DNA of 38,411 bases from Moritella sp. (GTDB lineage Bacteria; Pseudomonadota; Gammaproteobacteria; Enterobacterales; Moritellaceae). Shown here piece after piece: positions 15,303 to 25,136 of this stretch (the first letter of the stretch is position 1; the number at the start of each line of letters is the position of its first letter). The stretch spans positions 1-38,411 of the forward strand of contig NZ_JABSQR010000042.1 in the NCBI RefSeq assembly GCF_013215705.1, given 5' to 3'. Position numbers and translations under genes: made by a program. The notes beneath the pieces are model-generated. The model was not told where the DNA came from. It worked only from the letters and a program-made list of their open reading frames with translations, and ran no database searches.

Positions 15303-16229
15303 ATGAAGATCCTCATAATTGATGACTCTAAAATTGAACGTGTAATTATTCGCTCTTATCTACAGCATCTCAATCACGAAGTCTTCGACGCTGGGAACGG
15401 TGAAATAGGCATTACTTTATTCGCAGAATGCAACCCTGATATAGTGTTATTAGGTGTGGTCATGAATGGAATTAACGGCTACGAAGTTGCAAGGAAAATC
15501 AGACAAGAGTTCACCGATTGGGTACCTATTATTTTTCTTAGTGGCAAAACCGCCCCTGAAGATATCATGATTGGTATTGAAGCCGGTGGAGATGATTACT
15601 TACCAAAACCAATCCAAAAAAAAATTCTGATTGCTAAAATGACAGCGATGGAACGTATTGCTGCAATGCGGACACAGCTATTAAAAACCAAAAACGATTT
15701 AGAGTTAGCCAATGAAGAGTTAGGCCGTCTGGCAACGCTTGATGGCTTAACCGGTATTGCCAACCGCCGACATTTAGACATCACCATAGCGGAAGAACTC
15801 GCACGTGCACAACGCCATGCACAACCACTTACCTTCATCATTGCAGATATAGATTTTTTTAAAAAGTACAACGATCACTACGGCCATATCCAAGGCGATG
15901 AATGCTTGAAAGCTATTGCATCCATACTTGATGACTCTTTACGTCGCCCTGCAGAGCTGGCTGCACGCTATGGCGGTGAAGAATTCTGTATGGTATTACC
16001 CAATACAGACACAAAAGGTGCTAAGTTAGTTGCTGATAAACTTGTTAATGCAGTTCGCTCATTAGAACTTCCCCATGCAGGGCTGCACAAACATGCCATT
16101 GTCACGATGAGTTTTGGTGTGGTGAGTATGATTCCAGACAGAAAGGTCACCGTAAAAAGCTTGATGCTCGAAGCAGACGCGAAACTATACCAAGCCAAAC
16201 ATAACGGTCGAGATCAATGGGTTATATAA
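15303..16229 (+). CDS. Receiver-GGDEF diguanylate cyclase with degenerate receiver
   Basis: 308 residues: a CheY-like receiver (1-120), a short coiled-coil linker (about 122-143) and a GGDEF domain (about 145-308). The cyclase makes cyclic di-GMP from GTP, and its active-site motif GGEEF (224-228) is intact. The receiver keeps the acidic pair D7-D8, S80 and K102. The phospho-acceptor position, in VLLGVVMNGINGYE, is Gly51 (GGT at 15453-15455) instead of Asp, and the usual Pro four residues on is Asn. Phosphorylation is therefore not expected. The inhibitory I-site RxxD five residues before GGEEF is R215-PA-E218, also altered. It may be constitutive or respond by protein contact. AAGGA precedes the ATG; the gene is monocistronic. 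Confidence 0.9.
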   Translation: MKILIIDDSKIERVIIRSYLQHLNHEVFDAGNGEIGITLFAECNPDIVLLGVVMNGINGYEVARKIRQEFTDWVPIIFLSGKTAPEDIMIGIEAGGDDYLPKPIQKKILIAKMTAMERIAAMRTQLLKTKNDLELANEELGRLATLDGLTGIANRRHLDITIAEELARAQRHAQPLTFIIADIDFFKKYNDHYGHIQGDECLKAIASILDDSLRRPAELAARYGGEEFCMVLPNTDTKGAKLVADKLVNAVRSLELPHAGLHKHAIVTMSFGVVSMIPDRKVTVKSLMLEADAKLYQAKHNGRDQWVI

Positions 16230-16268
16230 CAAAACAGGGAGACGATATGGCTTCTCTGTTTTGTTATA
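16225..16268. terminator. Bidirectional terminator between the GGDEF gene and hrpA
   Basis: TATAACAAAACA (16225-16236) pairs perfectly with TGTTTTGTTATA (16257-16268). After a two-base bulge, GGA/TCC-type pairs continue inward. It overlaps the last codons of the GGDEF gene and lies 31 bases beyond the hrpA stop, between convergent genes, and can serve both. Confidence 0.7.
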
Positions 16269-16299
16269 ACTGACCGGTCCTAAATCGCATTAAGTCAGA

Positions 16300-19200
16300 C
16301 TACAAACTCGCTTTAAACTCTGCAAATGCGATTTTAACGCGTTTAATCGACACCGGATAACTGGTCCCTAATTGTTGAGCAAATAACGATACTCGCAACT
16401 CTTCCAACATCCAACGCAGTTTTAATAACTCACGTTGTTGCGCAAGTGTTAATCGTGGCATCTTAGTTAACTCAATATACTTTTCCAATAACGGTTGCAC
16501 TTCAACCGAATGACCACGATCACGGATAGGATCAATCTTTAGTTTATTCAATCTATGCTCAATCGCTGCAATGTAACGTTGTACATCCGCTAATTTCTTA
16601 ACACCGGTATTGGTCACAAAACCACTGTAAATAAGCTTTCCTAGTTGCGCTTTAATATCACCATTCGCCACGATCATATCAAGAGAAACTTTACCTTTAA
16701 TCTGTTTATGCACTTGATGTGCCGCGGTTAAAATTTTCTCAACCTGTTTTGCCACTTCAACCGTTTCATCAGCAATGTTGGCACGAACCCGTTCTTTTAA
16801 TACTTCAAAGCTGTCAGCATCACTCGGTGCGGGCTGTTTTTCAATGATGTTATCAACAGCACAAGAAATACAATCGTGGATCAAGTCAGTTATTTTACCA
16901 AACGGGTTGAAATACAGTCCTAGTTTCGCTTTGTTTGGCAGTTTCTGTTCAAGGTATTTAATCGGTGATGGTACATTAAGTAAAATCAAACGACGCAAAC
17001 CCGCTTTTGCAGCGACAGCAGCATCTTCTTGATGATCGAACAACTTAATTTCAACCGAATTTTTGTTATCAACTAATGCCGGATAAGCTTTAACTTCATA
17101 ACCACCATGTTTTTGCTTGAATTCAGTGGGTAAGTTACCGAAATCCCAGGTAATAAGGTCCTTTTTCTCAATGCCTTTATCGGCTACTTTGACTAACGTT
17201 TTTTGGATATTACCTTGTAGTTTTTGCTTTAACGCACCGAGATCATCACCAACACAAATTTGTTTTAGATTTTCATCTACAATCTTGAAATGCATTTTAA
17301 GGTGAGTTGGTAGCGTTAAGAGCTCCCATACATCTTGCTCTAAACGGACACCCGTCATGCGCAATAACTGTTTATTCAGACTTGCGGCTAATTCACCTTG
17401 GCTAGGGTCCATATTCTCCAGTGCTGCTCCTGCATAATTTGGCGCAGGTACAAAATTACGGCGTAGTGTTTTTGGCAACGCCTTGATCATGGTAATGATT
17501 AATTCTTCACGTAAAGCAGGGATCAGCCAATCAAAGCCTTGTTCATTAACTTGATTGAGGATCGCTAATGGAATAATCACCGTGATACCATCTTCAACGG
17601 TACCCGGTTCAAAATTGTATTCCAATTTAAATTTAAAGCTGTTTTGACTCCAAAATTCTGGATAGCTTTGTGCAGTAATAGCTTCGGCATTATGCTTCAT
17701 CAAGCGAGCTTGGGTGAGCGTTAATAAATCCGGCGTTTGCTTGCTCTCTTTTTTCCACCAGCTATCGAAATGACGGCCAGAACAAACATGCTCAGGGATA
17801 ATATCCGCATAGAAGCTGAATAAATCATCGTCACTGACCAAAATATCACGACGACGTGATTTATGTTCTAGCGCATGAATACGCTCTACTTCCGCCATAT
17901 TGTGTTTAAAGAACGTATGTTTAGTATTAAACTCACCTTCCACTAAACCACTGCGAATAAATATTTCGCGGCATAATGCAGGGTCAATTTGACTGTAGTT
18001 CACCATGCGCTTAGCTACAATGACTAAACCATACAGCGTTACTTTTTCAGCGGCAACAACCGCACCGCGGCGTTTTTCCCAGTGCGGTTCACTGTAAGTT
18101 GATTTGTTTAAATGCTTAGCGAGGGGTTCAATCCATTCCGGTTGAATTTTTGCTGCGATACGACCAAATAAACGCGATGTTTCCACCAGCTCAGCAACCA
18201 TTACCCATTTCGGCTGTTTCTTAAATAAACCTGAACCCGGAAAGATATTAAATTTACTGTTACGCGCACCTAAATAATCTTGGTCTTTATCTTTAAAGCC
18301 AACATGACTTAACATACCCGCTAGTAGCGCTTTATGAATATTATCACCGTTACTGATCGCGCCTTCTTCATTAACGACGACTTGATTAACAGTAAAACCT
18401 AACTCTTTCACTACTTGTAATAATTGACCGTAAATATCCTGCCATTCACGTACCCGCATATACGCAAGATAATCTTTCTTACATAAACGACGGAACTGCG
18501 ATGACGATAACTCATCTTGTTGTTGCTTGACGTAATTCCATAAATTCAAAAACGTAATAAAGTCGGATTCTTTATCGTAAAAACGACGATGCTGTTCATC
18601 AGCCGCTTGTTGTTTTTCCATTGGTCGTTCACGTGGGTCTTGAATCGACAGCGCTGCAGTAATCACCATTACTTCATTCAAACAACCATTGGTATTGGCT
18701 TCCATGACCATACGCGCCAGACGTGGATCAATCGGTAACTTCGCCAATGCTACACCGACAGGTGTGAGACGTTTATTATGGTCAGCGTTACTGGTATCAA
18801 TCGCACCGAGTTCTTCGAGCAACTTTAGGCCGTCGGTAATATTACGGCTATCTGGCGGCTGTACAAATGGGAAGTTAGCAACATCCCCTAACCCCAATGC
18901 ATGCATTTTTAAAATAACCGAGGCGAGGTTAGTACGGGTAATTTCAGGATCCGTGAATTCGGGACGATTATTAAAATCATCTTCACTATAGAGTCGAATA
19001 CAAATACCTGCGCTAACACGTCCACAACGGCCCATACGCTGATTTGCACTGGCTTGTGATATAGCCTCAATCGGCAGGCGTTGCACTTTAGTACGGAAAC
19101 TATAACGGCTTATACGCGCAGTGCCCGGATCAATCACATATTTGATACCAGGTACCGTTAATGACGTTTCCGCCACGTTAGTCGATAACACAATACGACG

Positions 19201-20208
19201 ACCAACATGACTTTGGAAAATGCGATTTTGCTCAGCATTAGTCAGACGTGCATACAAAGGCAGCACTTCGGTATCTCGCAGTTTTAACTTGTTTAACGCA
19301 TCCGCAGTATCACGGATCTCTCGTTCACCGTTAAGGAATACCAGAATATCACCAAGGCCTTCGCTCTGCAGTTCATCGACCGCATCAACAATGCCTTGGA
19401 TTTGATCACGCTCATGCCCGTCTTCTTGTTCCGCTAACGCGTTATAACGCACTTCAACAGGATAAGTACGGCCAGATACTTCGATCATTGGCGCGTTATT
19501 AAAGTGCTTAGAAAAACGTTCTGGATCAATAGTCGCAGAGGTAATAATCACTTTTAAATCAGGGCGACGATTAAGTAATTGTTTTAAATAACCGAGGATA
19601 AAGTCAATATTTAAACTACGTTCATGGGCTTCATCAATAATGATCACGTCATATTTACTTAAGAAGCGATCTTGTTGGATCTCCGCCAATAAAATACCGT
19701 CTGTCATCAATTTAATGTAACTTTTCTTACTGACATTATCGTTAAAACGGATCTTATAACCAACGTGCTCACCAAGCTCTGAATCTAACTCTTCAGCAAT
19801 ACGGTTCGCAACCGTACGTGCGGCAAGTCGTCTTGGCTGAGTATGGCCAATCATGCCATCAATGCCTAAGCCAAGCTCGAGACATATTTTAGGGATCTGA
19901 GTGGTTTTACCTGAGCCCGTTTCACCCGCAATAATAACCACTTGGTTATTTAAAATAGCGTTAGCGATATCGTCACGTTTTTGACTAATCGGTAGCGTTT
20001 CAGGATAGGAAACAACGGGTAAGTTATCAATACGCGATTGACGCAGACTCGATGATGCAGCAATATCTTGCTGAAGCTTATCAACTGCTTTTTCTTGCTT
20101 TTCAGAAGGTAATTGTTGCGCGGTTTGCAAACGACGTTTAAAGCGAAAACGATCGGAATGCATACAATTAGATAGCTCAGCTGTCAGGGATTTGAAGATA
20201 CTCTGCAT
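16300..20208 (-). CDS. hrpA: ATP-dependent RNA helicase HrpA (DEAH box)
   Basis: A 1302-residue cytoplasmic helicase, full length compared with about 1300 in E. coli. Motif I GETGSGKTTQIPK, Ia TQPRRLAA, II DEAH, III SATID, V STNVAETSLTVPG and VI QRMGRCGR are all present. The helicase-associated and OB regions and the long HrpA-specific C-terminal DUF3418-type region follow, ending EELRVSLFAQQLGTSYPVS. HrpA unwinds RNA; in E. coli it acts in mRNA processing and in rescue of collided ribosomes. The start ATG at 20208 is supported by N-terminal homology; the ribosome site is weak. The gene is monocistronic. Confidence 0.97.
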   Translation of the reverse strand: MQSIFKSLTAELSNCMHSDRFRFKRRLQTAQQLPSEKQEKAVDKLQQDIAASSSLRQSRIDNLPVVSYPETLPISQKRDDIANAILNNQVVIIAGETGSGKTTQIPKICLELGLGIDGMIGHTQPRRLAARTVANRIAEELDSELGEHVGYKIRFNDNVSKKSYIKLMTDGILLAEIQQDRFLSKYDVIIIDEAHERSLNIDFILGYLKQLLNRRPDLKVIITSATIDPERFSKHFNNAPMIEVSGRTYPVEVRYNALAEQEDGHERDQIQGIVDAVDELQSEGLGDILVFLNGEREIRDTADALNKLKLRDTEVLPLYARLTNAEQNRIFQSHVGRRIVLSTNVAETSLTVPGIKYVIDPGTARISRYSFRTKVQRLPIEAISQASANQRMGRCGRVSAGICIRLYSEDDFNNRPEFTDPEITRTNLASVILKMHALGLGDVANFPFVQPPDSRNITDGLKLLEELGAIDTSNADHNKRLTPVGVALAKLPIDPRLARMVMEANTNGCLNEVMVITAALSIQDPRERPMEKQQAADEQHRRFYDKESDFITFLNLWNYVKQQQDELSSSQFRRLCKKDYLAYMRVREWQDIYGQLLQVVKELGFTVNQVVVNEEGAISNGDNIHKALLAGMLSHVGFKDKDQDYLGARNSKFNIFPGSGLFKKQPKWVMVAELVETSRLFGRIAAKIQPEWIEPLAKHLNKSTYSEPHWEKRRGAVVAAEKVTLYGLVIVAKRMVNYSQIDPALCREIFIRSGLVEGEFNTKHTFFKHNMAEVERIHALEHKSRRRDILVSDDDLFSFYADIIPEHVCSGRHFDSWWKKESKQTPDLLTLTQARLMKHNAEAITAQSYPEFWSQNSFKFKLEYNFEPGTVEDGITVIIPLAILNQVNEQGFDWLIPALREELIITMIKALPKTLRRNFVPAPNYAGAALENMDPSQGELAASLNKQLLRMTGVRLEQDVWELLTLPTHLKMHFKIVDENLKQICVGDDLGALKQKLQGNIQKTLVKVADKGIEKKDLITWDFGNLPTEFKQKHGGYEVKAYPALVDNKNSVEIKLFDHQEDAAVAAKAGLRRLILLNVPSPIKYLEQKLPNKAKLGLYFNPFGKITDLIHDCISCAVDNIIEKQPAPSDADSFEVLKERVRANIADETVEVAKQVEKILTAAHQVHKQIKGKVSLDMIVANGDIKAQLGKLIYSGFVTNTGVKKLADVQRYIAAIEHRLNKLKIDPIRDRGHSVEVQPLLEKYIELTKMPRLTLAQQRELLKLRWMLEELRVSLFAQQLGTSYPVSIKRVKIAFAEFKASL

Positions 20209-20264
20209 AATAGTTAGAAAGCGCCCATTAACTCTAGTTTAAAAGCGAAATACTATGCCAGTCT

Positions 20265-20298
20265 TTATTGAATTTCAAATGATTATTGAATTTCAAAT
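20265..20298. repeat. Tandem 16-bp direct repeat upstream of hrpA
   Basis: TTATTGAATTTCAAAT occurs perfectly at 20265-20280 and 20283-20298 (period 18). It lies 57-90 bases upstream of the hrpA start, and may be regulatory or a slippage product. The rest of the spacer to 20590 is AT-rich, with no gene seen. Confidence 0.7.
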
Positions 20299-20591
20299 AA
20301 AAACGCTTTAACCACACACTTAAAATCTTGATAGATAATCGTTATGGCACATTTTTTAAGCGATTTGTTCGTAACCGTCACAAAATATATATATTTATTC
20401 ATAAATAGAAAAATTTATTTATCATTCCTGACATGAGCATTAATACCACTCATCCCCCCTTCCCTCATTCCTCATTCCTAGTCAATATATAGCTTAATAA
20501 GCTGTCACGATTTATTTACAAAGCCTAAAACAATGCACCAACCAGATGTTGCTAGTCATATATAGGCATGTGCTTGATGTTAAAAAGATAT

Positions 20592-20677
20592 TTATTCGAT
20601 CTACATCACATCAATATTGTTCGAAAGAAAATAGAATCCACCCGATGTTTATTCGAACGAACATCACACCCTATAAA
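20592..20677 (+). promoter_or_regulatory. glpT promoter with palindromic operator and direct repeats
   Basis: A 22-bp near-palindrome spans 20644-20665: arms GATGTT and AACATC around TTCGAA, mismatched only at two positions per side. Its TTCGAA core with ATGTT/AACAT arms resembles GlpR operators of E. coli. A -10-like TATAAA lies at 20672-20677, so a bound repressor would cover the promoter. A related element TTTATTCGA...ACATCACA is repeated at 20592-20611 and 20648-20668, and another TTCGAA lies at 20621. Each repeat holds TGTGATGT on the minus strand, half a CRP site. Glycerol-3-phosphate-responsive repression plus CRP activation is inferred. Confidence 0.55.
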
Positions 20678-20721
20678 ATGGTTATTTAAAACCATCAACA
20701 CGTTAAAACTCGAGGTTATAA

Positions 20722-22083
20722 ATGTTTGGTATTTTCAAACCGAAAGAGCACATTGCTCGTTTACCCGCAGACCAAGTTGACTCCAGCTATAAATATTTAA
20801 GATGGCAGTTATTCTTTGGTATTTTCGTTGGCTACGCAGGCTACTACCTAGTTCGTAAAAACTTCAGTTTAGCCATGCCATATCTGATTGAACAAGGCTT
20901 TAGCCGTGGCGATTTGGGTGTTGCTTTATCTGCGGTATCTATTTCTTATGGACTATCTAAATTCTTGATGGGCAGTGTTTCTGACCGCTCTAACCCACGC
21001 TATTTCTTAACCGCTGGGTTATTAATGTCAGCCGCGATCATGTTTACTTTTGGCTACATGCCTTGGGCAACCAGCAGTATTACTGCAATGTTCGTGTTAC
21101 TTTTTTTAAATGGTTGGTTCCAAGGTATGGGCTGGCCTGCTTGTGGCAGAACCATAGTTCACTGGTGGTCTAAAAAAGAACGGGGTGAATTAGTTTCCGT
21201 TTGGAATGTTGCGCATAACGTCGGTGGCGGTTTAATCGGCCCTATGTTCTTACTTGGCTTATGGGCATTTAATGACGATTGGCATTCGGCATTTTATGTT
21301 CCAGCTTTCTTTGCTGTACTCGTCGCCGTCTTTGTCTGGTTCACCGTGCGTGATACTCCGCAATCTTGTGGGTTACCACCAATCGAAGAGTATAAAGATG
21401 ATTACCCAGATGATTACAGTACAGATCATGAACAAGAAATGACGGCAAAAGAGATTTTCTTAAAATATGTTCTTAATAATAAACTGCTATGGTCTATCGC
21501 GATTGCTAACGCCTTTGTTTACTTGATCCGTTACGGCGTTTTAGATTGGGCCCCTGTTTATCTAAAAGAAGCAAAAGGTTTCACTGTCGATGGTTCTTCT
21601 TGGGCTTATTTCTTGTATGAATGGGCGGGTATTCCAGGCACCCTACTTTGTGGTTGGATCTCAGATAAATTATTTAAAGGACGTCGTGCGCCAGCGGGAA
21701 TACTATTTATGGCTCTGGTCACTATTGCAGTGCTTGTTTACTGGTTTAACCCACCAGGAAACCCGGCCATCGATATGGCGGCGTTAATTGCGATTGGATT
21801 CCTAATTTACGGCCCTGTCATGTTAATTGGTCTATATGCACTTGAGCTTGCACCTAAAAAAGCCGCAGGCACAGCGGCAGGCCTAACAGGTCTATTCGGC
21901 TACCTCGGTGGTGCGGTAGCTGCAAACGCAGTGCTGGGTTATACAGTGGACCATTTCGGTTGGGATGGCGGTTTCATGGTACTCGTCGCCTCTTGTTTCG
22001 CGTCTATCATTTGCTTAACTTACGCGTATTTCGGTGAAAAACGATTCCACGAGAACAAAGCAAACGATGCAGCTATTGCATAG
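20722..22083 (+). CDS. glpT: Glycerol-3-phosphate:phosphate antiporter GlpT
   Basis: A 453-residue major-facilitator antiporter of the inner membrane with 12 helices, importing glycerol-3-phosphate in exchange for phosphate. It is collinear with E. coli Glp[20 protein letters not shown] (with the substrate-site arginine), the signature [61 protein letters not shown] (second arginine) and [28 protein letters not shown] lies about seven bases before the ATG. The E. coli partner glpQ is absent here; the gene is monocistronic with its own operator region and terminator. Fosfomycin is a known substrate of the family. Confidence 0.97.
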   Translation: MFGIFKPKEHIARLPADQVDSSYKYLRWQLFFGIFVGYAGYYLVRKNFSLAMPYLIEQGFSRGDLGVALSAVSISYGLSKFLMGSVSDRSNPRYFLTAGLLMSAAIMFTFGYMPWATSSITAMFVLLFLNGWFQGMGWPACGRTIVHWWSKKERGELVSVWNVAHNVGGGLIGPMFLLGLWAFNDDWHSAFYVPAFFAVLVAVFVWFTVRDTPQSCGLPPIEEYKDDYPDDYSTDHEQEMTAKEIFLKYVLNNKLLWSIAIANAFVYLIRYGVLDWAPVYLKEAKGFTVDGSSWAYFLYEWAGIPGTLLCGWISDKLFKGRRAPAGILFMALVTIAVLVYWFNPPGNPAIDMAALIAIGFLIYGPVMLIGLYALELAPKKAAGTAAGLTGLFGYLGGAVAANAVLGYTVDHFGWDGGFMVLVASCFASIICLTYAYFGEKRFHENKANDAAIA

Positions 22084-22110
22084 TTAGTACATATTGTTGG
22101 TAACTAGTTT

Positions 22111-22138
22111 AAAGGCTACAAATCTTGTAGCCTTTTTT
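22111..22138 (+). terminator. glpT terminator
   Basis: GGCTACAA (22114-22121) pairs with TTGTAGCC (22125-22132), extended by A-T pairs, followed by a run of six T. It is 30 bases after the glpT stop. Confidence 0.9.
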
Positions 22139-22152
22139 GACATTGAAATTAA

Positions 22153-22578
22153 CTAAATATTAGCGACATTTTTATAACAAGCTTGTTGTTGTTTATCCAT
22201 TGCTTTGAGTACATCTCGACGAGAAATGATCCCCACTAATAAACCCTCTTCGTCAATTACTGGATAAACCTTAGGTTTAACGTCTAACATTTGTTGTGCT
22301 AATTCAATAATACCGTCTTCAACCCGCACCGTGAGTACATCCGATCTCATCAAATCTTCAACTATCGCGACCTCTTCACAGTAATAACTCGATTCCAGTA
22401 ATGATGCTAAGCAATCCTGCTCAGATATCCAGCCAATAAGCGTATCACTATCATCTACCACAGGAGCACCGATATGACCTGATTTTAGTAATCGGTCTAC
22501 AGCGGTGGCCACCGGCATATCTGCGGTTAACTTAATTGGCCGTAACTGCATATAATCAGATACTTTTAAAGAATTCAT
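22153..22578 (-). CDS. Two-CBS-domain protein
   Basis: 141 residues containing two CBS motifs and little else: about 7-60 (VSDYMQLRPIKLTADMPVATAV ... GAPVVDDSDTLIGWISEQDCL) and about 74-130 (VEDLMRSDVLTVRVEDGIIEL ... VYPVIDEEGLLVGIISRRDVL). Stand-alone CBS pairs bind adenine nucleotides and act as energy sensors on partner proteins. No partner gene is adjacent, so its target is unknown. It lies tail to tail with glpT and head to head with the leu cluster, about 390 bases away. Confidence 0.9.
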   Translation of the reverse strand: MNSLKVSDYMQLRPIKLTADMPVATAVDRLLKSGHIGAPVVDDSDTLIGWISEQDCLASLLESSYYCEEVAIVEDLMRSDVLTVRVEDGIIELAQQMLDVKPKVYPVIDEEGLLVGIISRRDVLKAMDKQQQACYKNVANI

Positions 22579-22650
22579 TCCCTCACCCCTTTAATACTTT
22601 GATCTATTTAAAATAATACATGGCTATTACTTCTTTTAAGGATAGCTTAT

Positions 22651-22710
22651 ATGGTTATTTCTACAATCAAGATCTTAAAATGGCTAAAATTACTTTATTT
22701 CCAACATTGA
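22651..22710 (+). CDS. Possible BCAA-rich leader peptide upstream of leuC (19 aa)
   Basis: A 19-codon frame with a good ribosome site (AAGGA, eight bases before ATG) encoding MVISTIKILKWLKLLYFQH. Eight of 19 residues are Leu, Ile or Val, as in leader peptides of branched-chain amino acid operons. Against this, I find no strong terminator/antiterminator pair between it and leuC (262 bases), and a TATAAT at 22815-22820 could start transcription downstream of it. It remains a speculative call. Confidence 0.25.
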   Translation: MVISTIKILKWLKLLYFQH

Positions 22711-22971
22711 AAAGCTGAAAAGTAAAAAAACAAAACATAATGTAAAAAACAAATAACTCCATTAACAGCGAGGTTATCGACATATAAAACCAGTTAATTT
22801 AAATTAAGTAGTATTATAATCCTATATAACTGCAATTAACGAGACCACACCGCCCTCGACATTTGTAATTAAAACGGTTAATGAAATTATGTTCTTGAAG
22901 ACAAGCGCATAATTGTCATAGTATCGAAGGATAAGAAAGTATAAATATCTCGCTTGATGGGAAGGGAAGCA
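22711..22971 (+). promoter_or_regulatory. leuC upstream region
   Basis: AT-rich leader. The only promoter-like element I see is TATAAT at 22815-22820, with a poor -35. A weak stem (ATAAC/GTTAT, about 22753-22777) lacks a U-run. No gene is supported here. Confidence 0.3.
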
Positions 22972-24372
22972 ATGAAAAAGACAATGTATGAAAAAATTTG
23001 GGATTCACACTTAGTTCACGAACCTAAGAATGGCACCCCGCTACTCTACATCGATCGTCACTTGATGCATGAAGTAACAAGTCCACAAGCATTTGAAGGC
23101 TTAAGAGTTCAACACCGTCCGATCCGTAATCGTCATAGTATCTTGGCAACAATGGATCACTGTGTACCGACTGTTGACCGTCATTTACCGATTAAAGATC
23201 CAATTGCCGCGAAGCAGATTGATACGATGGCAAATAACTGTAGTGAACACGACCTGCTTATTTACGATATGCAGAGCGTTAATAACGGCGTTATTCATAT
23301 TGTTGTACCTGAACATGGTTTCATTCATCCAGGTATGACAGCAGTGTGTGGGGATTCACATACCGCTACACACGGTGCATTCGGTGCGTTAGCATTCGGT
23401 ATCGGTACTTCTGAAGTTGAACATGTCATGGCAACTCAGACGCTACAACAGAAAAAATCAAAAACCATGCTAATAAGCGTAGAAGGTACATTATCAAAGT
23501 ATTCAACAGCAAAAGATATTGCCCTTGCTGTTATCGGTAAAATTGGTACTGCTGGCGGTACTGGCCATGTCATCGAATTTGCAGGTTCTGCCATCCGAGA
23601 CCTGACCATGGAAGGTCGTATGACCTTATGTAATATGGCGATTGAAGGTGGCGCACGTGCCGGCCTTATTGCACCAGATGAAACGACATATGCTTACCTT
23701 AAAGGTAAAGAATTCGCACCCAAAGGTGATCACTGGGCTGCTGCTCTCGCATACTGGAAATCACTACCAACTGATGACGGTGCTACATTTGATACTATCG
23801 TCGAGCTTAAAGCGGAAGATATTGCACCACAAGTTACTTGGGGTACATCACCAGAACAAGTTGTAGCAGTAAACGCAACGGTACCTTCACCAAGTGATTT
23901 CAGTGATGAAATTAAAGCGTCGGCATGTAAAGGTGCCCTTGCCTACATGGACATCGAAGCCGGTGCCGCAATCACTGATATTAATATTGATCTTGTGTTC
24001 GTTGGTTCTTGTACTAACGGCCGTATTGAAGATTTCCGTGCCATTGCTGAATTAACAGCGGGTAAAAAGGTAAGCGCTTCAGTACAAGCTATCGCAGTTC
24101 CTGGTTCATACCTTGTTAAAGAACAAGCGGAAAAAGAAGGTCTAGATAAGATCTTAGTTGCTGCGGGTTGGGAATGGCGTGAACCAGGTTGTTCTATGTG
24201 TCTAGCAATGAATGGTGATCAACTAGGTGAAGGTCAACGTAGTGCATCTACGTCAAACCGTAACTTCGAAGGTCGTCAAGGTAAAGGTGGTCGTACACAC
24301 CTTGTATCACCAGCAATGGCTGCAGCAGCAGCGATTGAAGGCCATTTTGTTGACATCCGTAACTGGACATAA
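22972..24372 (+). CDS. leuC: 3-isopropylmalate dehydratase large subunit LeuC
   Basis: 466 residues, the same length as E. coli LeuC. With LeuD it isomerises 2-isopropylmalate to 3-isopropylmalate (and can act on citramalate) using a 4Fe-4S cluster. Visible motifs are [41 protein letters not shown], and the cluster cysteines in [12 protein letters not shown] and [11 protein letters not shown], followed by [16 protein letters not shown] 22972 is chosen because GGGAAG precedes it and the family starts at MxKTxYEKxxD; a TTG 18 bases earlier is not needed. It is the first gene of leuC-leuD-synthase. Confidence 0.96.
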   Translation: MKKTMYEKIWDSHLVHEPKNGTPLLYIDRHLMHEVTSPQAFEGLRVQHRPIRNRHSILATMDHCVPTVDRHLPIKDPIAAKQIDTMANNCSEHDLLIYDMQSVNNGVIHIVVPEHGFIHPGMTAVCGDSHTATHGAFGALAFGIGTSEVEHVMATQTLQQKKSKTMLISVEGTLSKYSTAKDIALAVIGKIGTAGGTGHVIEFAGSAIRDLTMEGRMTLCNMAIEGGARAGLIAPDETTYAYLKGKEFAPKGDHWAAALAYWKSLPTDDGATFDTIVELKAEDIAPQVTWGTSPEQVVAVNATVPSPSDFSDEIKASACKGALAYMDIEAGAAITDINIDLVFVGSCTNGRIEDFRAIAELTAGKKVSASVQAIAVPGSYLVKEQAEKEGLDKILVAAGWEWREPGCSMCLAMNGDQLGEGQRSASTSNRNFEGRQGKGGRTHLVSPAMAAAAAIEGHFVDIRNWT

Positions 24373-24403
24373 CATTTAGCACATTAGTGATCAAGGAATT
24401 AAA

Positions 24404-25024
24404 ATGAAAGCATATAAAAATCATACTAGTGTTGCTGCATTAATGAATCGTAGTAACGTAGATACAGATCAAATCATCCCAAAACAGTTCTTGAAAAAAG
24501 TTGAACGTACTGGCTTTGGTATTCACTTATTTCATGATTGGCGTTTTCTTGATGATGGTTCAGAAAATCCTGAATTTGAATTAAACAAACCGGCATTCAA
24601 AGGCGCTAAAATTTTAGTCGCGGGCGATAACTTTGGTTGTGGTTCATCACGTGAGCATGCGCCGTGGGCAATTGAAGATTTTGGTTTCAATACCATTATT
24701 TCAACTAGCTATGCTGATATTTTTTACTCAAACTGCTTTAAAAACGGTATTTTACCAATCCGTGTAAGTAAACAAGAACTCGCCGCGTTAATGGCTGAAA
24801 TTGAGGCAAATGAAGGTATCGAGTTTACTGTTGACCTACCTGCACAAACAGTAACAACACCGGGTGGTATTGTTATTAATATTGAGGTTGACCCATTCCG
24901 TAAGCAAAGCCTTATCGAAGGCGCTGATGATATCTCATGGACATTAAAGCATGAAGCTAAAATCACTGAATTCGAAGCTAAAAATAAGCAGCAGTTTCCA
25001 TGGTTATGGACTGAAGCAAGCTAA
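24404..25024 (+). CDS. leuD: 3-isopropylmalate dehydratase small subunit LeuD
   Basis: 206 residues, the swivel subunit of isopropylmalate isomerase. Typical blocks are NVDTDQIIPKQFLKKVERTGFG, LFHDWRF, VAGDNFGCGSSREHAPWA and SYADIFYSNCFKNGILP. An AAGGA ribosome site is present 31 bases after leuC, so the two are translated from one mRNA in the usual pairing. Confidence 0.96.
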   Translation: MKAYKNHTSVAALMNRSNVDTDQIIPKQFLKKVERTGFGIHLFHDWRFLDDGSENPEFELNKPAFKGAKILVAGDNFGCGSSREHAPWAIEDFGFNTIISTSYADIFYSNCFKNGILPIRVSKQELAALMAEIEANEGIEFTVDLPAQTVTTPGGIVINIEVDPFRKQSLIEGADDISWTLKHEAKITEFEAKNKQQFPWLWTEAS

Positions 25025-25080
25025 CGTTCGGTATAGCACAGTCTTAGTAAATAACAGAACACACTAAGATTCGGTTTAAA

Positions 25081-25105
25081 AGCGGATAGTCATCTTCTAT
25101 CCGCT
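25081..25105 (+). other. Stem-loop between leuD and the synthase gene
   Basis: AGCGGATAG (25081-25089) pairs perfectly with CTATCCGCT (25097-25105) around a 7-base loop, but C-rich rather than T-rich sequence follows. It sits 32 bases before the synthase start. A weaker stem CTTAGT/ACTAAG (25043-25068) precedes it. It may be a partial terminator, an RNA-stability element or an attenuator adjusting synthase expression. Confidence 0.5.
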
Positions 25106-25136
25106 CCTTCCCTACAATTTGAAGCAGGTAGCAAAT

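Noticed and set aside
20568-20780. 70-codon open frame overlapping the start of glpT
   Set aside because: It runs through the glpT operator and into glpT in another frame; no ribosome site or protein-like pattern.
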